A stretch of DNA of 54,857 nucleotides, taken from assembly GCA_029266475.1 (NCBI GenBank), contig JAQSWU010000007.1, positions 1 through 54,857 of the forward strand, given 5' to 3'. Below, one piece after another: positions 50,424 to 54,857 of this stretch. The notes below the pieces were generated by a model. That model was not told the DNA's origin and ran no database searches. It worked only from the letters and a program-made list of their open reading frames with translations. This stretch comes from Rickettsiaceae bacterium. Lineage in GTDB: Bacteria > Pseudomonadota > Alphaproteobacteria > Rickettsiales > Rickettsiaceae. The number at the start of each line of letters is the position of its first letter. Position 1 is the stretch's first letter. A program made the translations under genes and the position numbers.

Positions 50424-50475
50424 ATTACTTTGAAGGGGCTTTTTGCCCCCTTCAGAGTAATATAAATTTTTTTAC
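50424..50475 (+). terminator. Intrinsic terminator
   Basis: A 15-16-bp stem (ttactttgaaggggc with its near-complement ending in agagtaa) has a T-rich 5-nt loop, one mismatch and one bulge. A T-rich tail follows (tataaattttttt). It lies 18 bp after the stop of the preceding gene. Confidence 0.85.
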
Positions 50476-50516
50476 TGTTATTCTTCCTTCCAATTATAAA
50501 TAATAAGGGGGAGATT

Positions 50517-50766
50517 ATGAGGATAAGAATAACTAAAGGTAATAAGAGTGACATATCAGTTTGATGGACATAGAAGATAAAATACACTTGCGAAAAAGAA
50601 ACTTGATTGAATTGGTCTTTAACATACTAAAGAATCGTATGAACTTAGAGCATACAAGACATAGATCACCTATAAACTACCTGTTCATATAATGGCTTGC
50701 ACTACAGCATATGCCCTCAAACCATCTAAAATCAATAAATTCAATACCCCTCTTATCCAAAACTAG
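50517..50766 (+). pseudogene. Decayed transposase, C-terminal remnants
   Basis: Three adjoining plus-strand fragments look like pieces of one DDE transposase. Residues MRIRITKGNKSDISV (50517-50564) resemble the GN-x-x-D region. Then 50564-50692 encodes KRNLIELVFNILKNRMNLEH and TRHRSPINYLF before a stop. The frame shifted by one continues at 50686 with HIMACTTAYALKPSKI and ends at 50766. The motif order (IE-x-VF-x-x-LK, HTRHRS-x-x-N, AY-x-x-KPxK) resembles IS982-type transposases, from memory. The catalytic part between fragments 1 and 2 is deleted. No terminal repeats are visible. Its 3' end is 33 bp from the flhA stop. Confidence 0.7.
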
Positions 50767-50799
50767 CGTTTTTAGAGGCTGCTAAATATCATTTCACTT

Positions 50800-52947
50800 C
50801 TAGACGGAGCCCAAAGTCTTGATTTTTGATTTTATATGAATTTCATTTTGAGACATTACTGTTGTAGAAGCGCGGAAACGTTCAAGTATTGACCTTACAT
50901 ATGGACGCGTTGCACCAGAGGTGAGAAGGACAGGAATATGACCGCGCATAGCCTGCTCATCATACACTTTTTTGACCCTAGCTACAAACTCCTGCAGCTT
51001 AGATGGAGGTAAAGAGAGTTGTTTATCGTCAGTATCTCCAACCAGATGAGAGTTAATTATATCTTCCCATTCTTGGGAGAGAGTAACGACGGCGATGTAA
51101 CCATCGCTACTAGTGTTAGCATTCGAGATCTGTCTAGATAAGCGCAATCTTACCATTTCGGTTATAACATTTAGGCTAGTAGAGACCTTAACAGCATCTG
51201 CAGTTGCTTCAAGTATAAGTGGCAAATCTCGGATTGATATCATTTCAGATAGTAAGTTCTGTAAGACCTTTTGCAATGTACTGATGGTGACAATATCTGG
51301 TACGACATCTTTAACAAGTTTTTTATGTTCATCGCTAACTTCATCTAGAAGTTTTTGGGTTTCGCTATATGATAATAACTCAGTTATATTCTCTTTAATG
51401 ATTTCGGTTAAATGTGTAGTAATCACAGTTGCAGGGTCAACAACGGTATAATTATTGAATAGAGCTTCCTCTCGGTGATTTTCATCGATCCATTTAGCCG
51501 GCAGACCAAAAGTTGGCTCAGTGGTATCGACTCCAGGAATCCTAATGTCCTGACCCTTAGGGTCCATTACAAGTAGTTTGCCAACCATTACAACTCCGCG
51601 CCCACAATCAATTTCTTTAATACGTAGCACATATTCGTTGCTATTAAGCTTAAGGTTATCTTGAATGCGTACAGATGGCATAACAAAACCTAAATCTTTG
51701 ATTATTTGCTTTCTCAAAGCTTTAATCTGGTCTGTTAGCTTTTGCCCAAGCGGACTATTGACAAGAGCTAGAAGCTCATAACCAAGTTCAAGTCTAATTG
51801 AATCAAGCTGCAGTGTTTGAGAAATTTGCTCATCAGCCTCTCCAGCTTGCCCTTCTGTACCTATTTTGCCTGCAGTATTTCCTTTAGAAGCGCCAGTTAA
51901 AGCAGTATTGCTCTCCTCTTTTTCTCTTTCTTTTAATGCGGTATTCATGCTTCGTGCAGTTAAGCCTGAGGCTACTGATAAGAGAAAAAATGGAACGAAG
52001 GGAAGGCCTGGTAAGAACGCCATAAGGCCCGTTACTCCACATGAAAGCCAAAGTGACTTAGGATACTGTCCGAGCTGGCCAAAGATTGCTTTATCTGCTG
52101 AACCAATAACGCCTGATTTGGAAACAAGTAAACCAGCAGCAAGTGAAATTACAAGTGAAGGTATTTGTGATACTAATCCGTCACCAATTGTAAGTATCGT
52201 ATAGGTTTGTATCGCATTATCAAAGCTTAAGCCTTTCTGTACCATTCCAATCACGATACCACCAATAAGGTTGATAACTGTAATCATGATACCGGCAATA
52301 GCATCACCACGTACGAATTTATTAGCACCATCCATAGCCCCGTAGAATGTGCTTTCTTGCTCTAAATTTTTACGGCGTGTCTTTGCTTCTTCTTCGTTGA
52401 TAAGACCGGCGGATAGATCGGCATCAATTGCCATTTGCTTACCTGGCATTGCATCTAAGCTAAATCTTGCAGCTACTTCTGCGATACGGCCAGAACCTTT
52501 GGTGATGACCATGAAATTAATAATGGTAAGTATGATAAATACAATAATACCGATTACGACATTACCCTGCATTACGAAGCCACCAAAAGCCTCGATAACG
52601 TAACCAGCAGCGCTTGTTCCTGTATGGCCATTGGATAGTATTAGTCTTGTTGACGCAATGTTCAGGGATAACCTTAGCATTGTTGTGACAAGGAGCAGGG
52701 TAGGAAAGACATTTAGTTCTAGCGGTTTATTGATGAATAAAGTAGTCATCAATATAATAACCGAAATAGTAATGGAGAAAGCAAGAAGTACGTCCAGAAT
52801 TAAGACTGGCACAGGGAATAGTAGTACAAGCAATATTCCTATTATACCAACGGCAAGAGCAATATCAGTATGTTTGGTAACCTTACTTAAAAGGTTATCT
52901 ACTAATCCTTGTGCTTTAGGGTTCTGTAGAAAAGCTGCTTTCGCCAA
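50800..52947 (-). CDS. flhA: Flagellar export gate protein FlhA
   Basis: The product is 715 aa and complete. FlhA forms the nonameric ring of the flagellar type III export gate. The first about 330 residues hold eight membrane helices. They include the conserved cytoplasmic FHIPEP loop with VITKGSGRIAEVAARFSLDAMPGKQMAIDADLSAGLI, GAMDGANKFVRGDAIAG and DGLVSQIPSLVISLAAGLLVSK. The C-terminal cytoplasmic docking domain follows (PLGQKLTDQIKALRKQI, EILTT-like and PVLLTSGATRPYVRSILERF). The frame has no usable ATG; translation probably starts at TTG (52947), which has a GAGAG site upstream. It follows the parA gene after about 53 bp in the same direction. Confidence 0.96.
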   Translation of the reverse strand: MAKAAFLQNPKAQGLVDNLLSKVTKHTDIALAVGIIGILLVLLFPVPVLILDVLLAFSITISVIILMTTLFINKPLELNVFPTLLLVTTMLRLSLNIASTRLILSNGHTGTSAAGYVIEAFGGFVMQGNVVIGIIVFIILTIINFMVITKGSGRIAEVAARFSLDAMPGKQMAIDADLSAGLINEEEAKTRRKNLEQESTFYGAMDGANKFVRGDAIAGIMITVINLIGGIVIGMVQKGLSFDNAIQTYTILTIGDGLVSQIPSLVISLAAGLLVSKSGVIGSADKAIFGQLGQYPKSLWLSCGVTGLMAFLPGLPFVPFFLLSVASGLTARSMNTALKEREKEESNTALTGASKGNTAGKIGTEGQAGEADEQISQTLQLDSIRLELGYELLALVNSPLGQKLTDQIKALRKQIIKDLGFVMPSVRIQDNLKLNSNEYVLRIKEIDCGRGVVMVGKLLVMDPKGQDIRIPGVDTTEPTFGLPAKWIDENHREEALFNNYTVVDPATVITTHLTEIIKENITELLSYSETQKLLDEVSDEHKKLVKDVVPDIVTISTLQKVLQNLLSEMISIRDLPLILEATADAVKVSTSLNVITEMVRLRLSRQISNANTSSDGYIAVVTLSQEWEDIINSHLVGDTDDKQLSLPPSKLQEFVARVKKVYDEQAMRGHIPVLLTSGATRPYVRSILERFRASTTVMSQNEIHIKSKIKTLGSV

Positions 52948-53000
52948 ATTTTTTCTCTCATTTTTTGTTATGGCTTACTGAATATTAGCTAGCCAAATTA

Positions 53001-53663
53001 TTATACGGCTGCAAGCTCTTCTTTTTTTAAGCCTTCTTTTATTAAAACATGATTTATTTCTGCGACAACAGCCTTTACCTCTTCTGCAGCAGTTGATGTT
53101 GGGTCAGACTCTGTAACGCATCTACCGCTCACCATGGATGAGGCGAAAACTACCCTGTTACCAAAATGGGCGTTAAGCCTCTGCGTAGGGATCGCAGAAT
53201 CAAGTTCTTTCGCAATTTTTGAGCCGGGAGTATACCTATTTAGCAATACTCTATAAACTTTGCCTTCTCTCTCGCATAAGTCAATAGTAGCAGACATTGC
53301 CCATACATCAGTAGGGCTTGGTTGTACTGGGACTATAATAAGATCAGCTGCGCGAATTGCAGCTCTAGATTCTGCTTCTACATGCGGCGGAGAGTCAATT
53401 ATAATTATATCATGGGTTGCTCTTAGCCTTGATATTTCATTAGCTAGGCGCAGACCACTTGCTTTTACAAACGTAATGCCTGTATAACCTTCACCGTATT
53501 TTGTTTCTCTTATATCATACCAATTAGTAGTACTACCTTGCGGATCAATATCGATCAACGCAACTCTGTTAATGCCTTGCGAAAAGGCCACAGCGAGATG
53601 TGCGGAGATGGTGCTTTTACCTGCACCGCCCTTTTGTTGTGCCACAGTAATAACAATAGCCAT
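53001..53663 (-). CDS. Orphan ParA/MinD-family ATPase upstream of flhA
   Basis: The product is 220 aa. The deviant Walker A KGGAGKST (11-18), Walker A' IDIDPQGSTTNWYD and Walker B-like DIIIIDSPPHVEAESR define the ParA family. There is no ParB gene next to it, so it is not an ordinary chromosome or plasmid partition pair. The immediate downstream gene is flhA, which invites comparison with FlhG/MinD-type ATPases that set flagellar number and position. However, it lacks the N-terminal activating helix of FlhG. The actual cargo is unknown. Confidence 0.85.
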   Translation of the reverse strand: MAIVITVAQQKGGAGKSTISAHLAVAFSQGINRVALIDIDPQGSTTNWYDIRETKYGEGYTGITFVKASGLRLANEISRLRATHDIIIIDSPPHVEAESRAAIRAADLIIVPVQPSPTDVWAMSATIDLCEREGKVYRVLLNRYTPGSKIAKELDSAIPTQRLNAHFGNRVVFASSMVSGRCVTESDPTSTAAEEVKAVVAEINHVLIKEGLKKEELAAV

Positions 53664-53883
53664 ATTAATTCAATTATAAGTTATATAGAAGTTATTGATA
53701 TAATAATTATTGCAGTTTGTCTAAGTTTCGGTGCATTTCATCTGCTGAATTTCAGGCTTAATAGTTTTTAGATGACAGGTTATAATCTAGGCATAAACTT
53801 TCTTAAGTTCATTTATTTAAAAAAAAACTTGCATTATAAAATAGCCAATTATATGAAAGTCTGTAAAATTTAGGAAAAATAAT

Positions 53884-54816
53884 ATGTTTTGCAATTTAGA
53901 AGACTTAAAGAACCATTTAGAGAATATAATTTTAACAAACGATACTTACGGCTTCGACAGGCTGTTTGAAGTTGCTGGTAAGGAAATATTTAACCTACGA
54001 TTTATAAATAAAAAACCAGTTACGATAATTAATAGTTTTGACTTTATGGAGAAGGATTTGGATTATAATATTTTATGTTATGCTCTACAGGAGGGCGGCT
54101 TAGAGCTCCTAAAACATATAATCAACAAATATAGCCAGTACTTAGACTTGAATCAAACTGATAGTAATGGTAGAACTTTGTTTTTTAAAGCTATTGCCGC
54201 TGATCAAGTGGAAATAATTAATCTATTAATAGAGCATGGCGCAGATAAGTATCTAGATAAAGATGGGGCTTCCCCTTTGATGATAGCAGCTGCAAAAGGC
54301 TCTATAGAAAGTATTATTTTGTTCTTTAAGTCAGGAGTAGATATCAATGAAGTTGATAAATCTGGTAGGACTGCTTTAATATATGCTTTATCATTTAATC
54401 AAATCAAATGTGCAAAGTTTTTGATTTTGGCAGGAGCAGATGTAAATGTTTCTGATAAGTCAGGTAAAACCGCTATTTATGCTGCAATAGAATTAGGGAA
54501 TAGAAATTTAATCGAAAAAATTTTATCTAAGAAAGTCCATAAAGAAATCCTTAACAACACTTATTGTTATCAAGCTGATACGATGCCATGTACATTTAAT
54601 AATGGTATAATAACAAATATGCGTATTGGTACTGCTCTAGAGATGGCAATTCTAAAAGGAATGGATGATGTAGTAGAGCTTTTGCTGCAAGCAGGGGCGG
54701 ATATTAATAAAGTTATTAGGTCGCCATACCTTAAAAGCTACGAGACAGTATTAGAAATCATACGCGTCAAGTTAAGGAGTAGAAAGGGTTTTTTATTGCA
54801 AATGGGGTTGCGATAG
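53884..54816 (+). CDS. Ankyrin repeat protein
   Basis: The product is 310 aa. Ankyrin repeats cover about 60-300: DSNGRTLFFKAIAADQVEIINLLIEHGAD, then GASPLMIAAAKGSIESIILFFKSGVDIN, GRTALIYALSFNQIKCAKFLILAGADVN and GKTAIYAAIELGNRNLIEKIL. After an insertion of about 35 residues (YCYQADTMPCTFNNGIITNM) the final repeat is GTALEMAILKGMDDVVELLLQAGADIN. There is no signal peptide, F-box-like motif or CaaX end. An AGGAAA ribosome site lies 7 nt before the ATG. The gene is complete, and the window ends 41 bp after it. Confidence 0.88.
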   Translation: MFCNLEDLKNHLENIILTNDTYGFDRLFEVAGKEIFNLRFINKKPVTIINSFDFMEKDLDYNILCYALQEGGLELLKHIINKYSQYLDLNQTDSNGRTLFFKAIAADQVEIINLLIEHGADKYLDKDGASPLMIAAAKGSIESIILFFKSGVDINEVDKSGRTALIYALSFNQIKCAKFLILAGADVNVSDKSGKTAIYAAIELGNRNLIEKILSKKVHKEILNNTYCYQADTMPCTFNNGIITNMRIGTALEMAILKGMDDVVELLLQAGADINKVIRSPYLKSYETVLEIIRVKLRSRKGFLLQMGLR

Positions 54817-54857
54817 ATTTGTATGAGGTGTAAATTCTCTAGTAAGGAATTAATTTA

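Noticed and set aside
50384-50587. 67-codon minus-strand frame with a hydrophobic N-terminus
   Set aside because: It overlaps the strong terminator and the transposase remnant and has no ribosome site; the hydrophobic stretch follows from T/A-rich antisense DNA.

Overview
The window is AT-rich chromosomal DNA that reads as an alphaproteobacterium of the order Rickettsiales. It most resembles a Midichloriaceae-type endosymbiont that has kept flagellar genes (Jidaibacter/Midichloria-like). This placement is inferred from gene content: PccBA, an alphaproteobacterial OmpR/EnvZ-type pair beside ilvE, PolA with a degenerate proofreading domain, many ankyrin, LRR and F-box-like proteins, short dispersed palindromic elements, and flhA/fliK/flgD. 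I could not run any database search.

Layout. 1-2.9 kb: an LRR protein gene between two inverted copies of a 97-bp hairpin-forming repeat. 2.9-7 kb: an ankyrin protein, IlvE, and a response regulator/histidine kinase pair. 7-9.7 kb: a putative papain-fold (C58-like) protein and an LRR/F-box-like protein, separated by palindromic repeats. 10.1-13.7 kb: pccB-pccA. 13.9-16.6 kb: a large ankyrin protein with an HExxH motif. 16.8-23.2 kb: a small unknown gene, then fliK and a giant flgD behind a near-perfect sigma-54 promoter. 23.4-24.5 kb: hpf and holC. 24.6-28.1 kb: a glycosyltransferase and two tandem F-box-like paralogues, one ending in a CaaX-like tetrapeptide. 28.2-33.6 kb: polA, an ankyrin protein and a class-3-like lipase. 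33.9-36.6 kb: secreted pentapeptide and intradiol-dioxygenase-like proteins, then TerC. 36.8-41.1 kb: ligA, an M24B aminopeptidase and a DciA-like protein. 41.4-44.7 kb: an ankyrin-like/F-box-like protein, tRNA-Arg(CCG) and an effector-like gene split by one amber codon. 44.9-50.4 kb: a lipoprotein, YqgE, DsbD, TrhO and an unknown protein ending at a strong terminator. 50.5-50.8 kb: a decayed transposase. 50.8-53.7 kb: parA-flhA. 53.9-54.8 kb: an ankyrin protein.

How it fits together. Housekeeping genes alternate with many proteins of eukaryote-like architecture: ankyrin, LRR, F-box-like, CaaX, papain-like, lipase and zincin-like. These look like a repertoire of host-directed effectors. The strongest points for follow-up are four otherwise different proteins that share a C-terminal F-box-like motif, a 1361-residue FlgD with four apparent cap modules, a sigma-54 box in front of the hook genes, and an effector gene whose conserved-looking Gln codon has become TAG.
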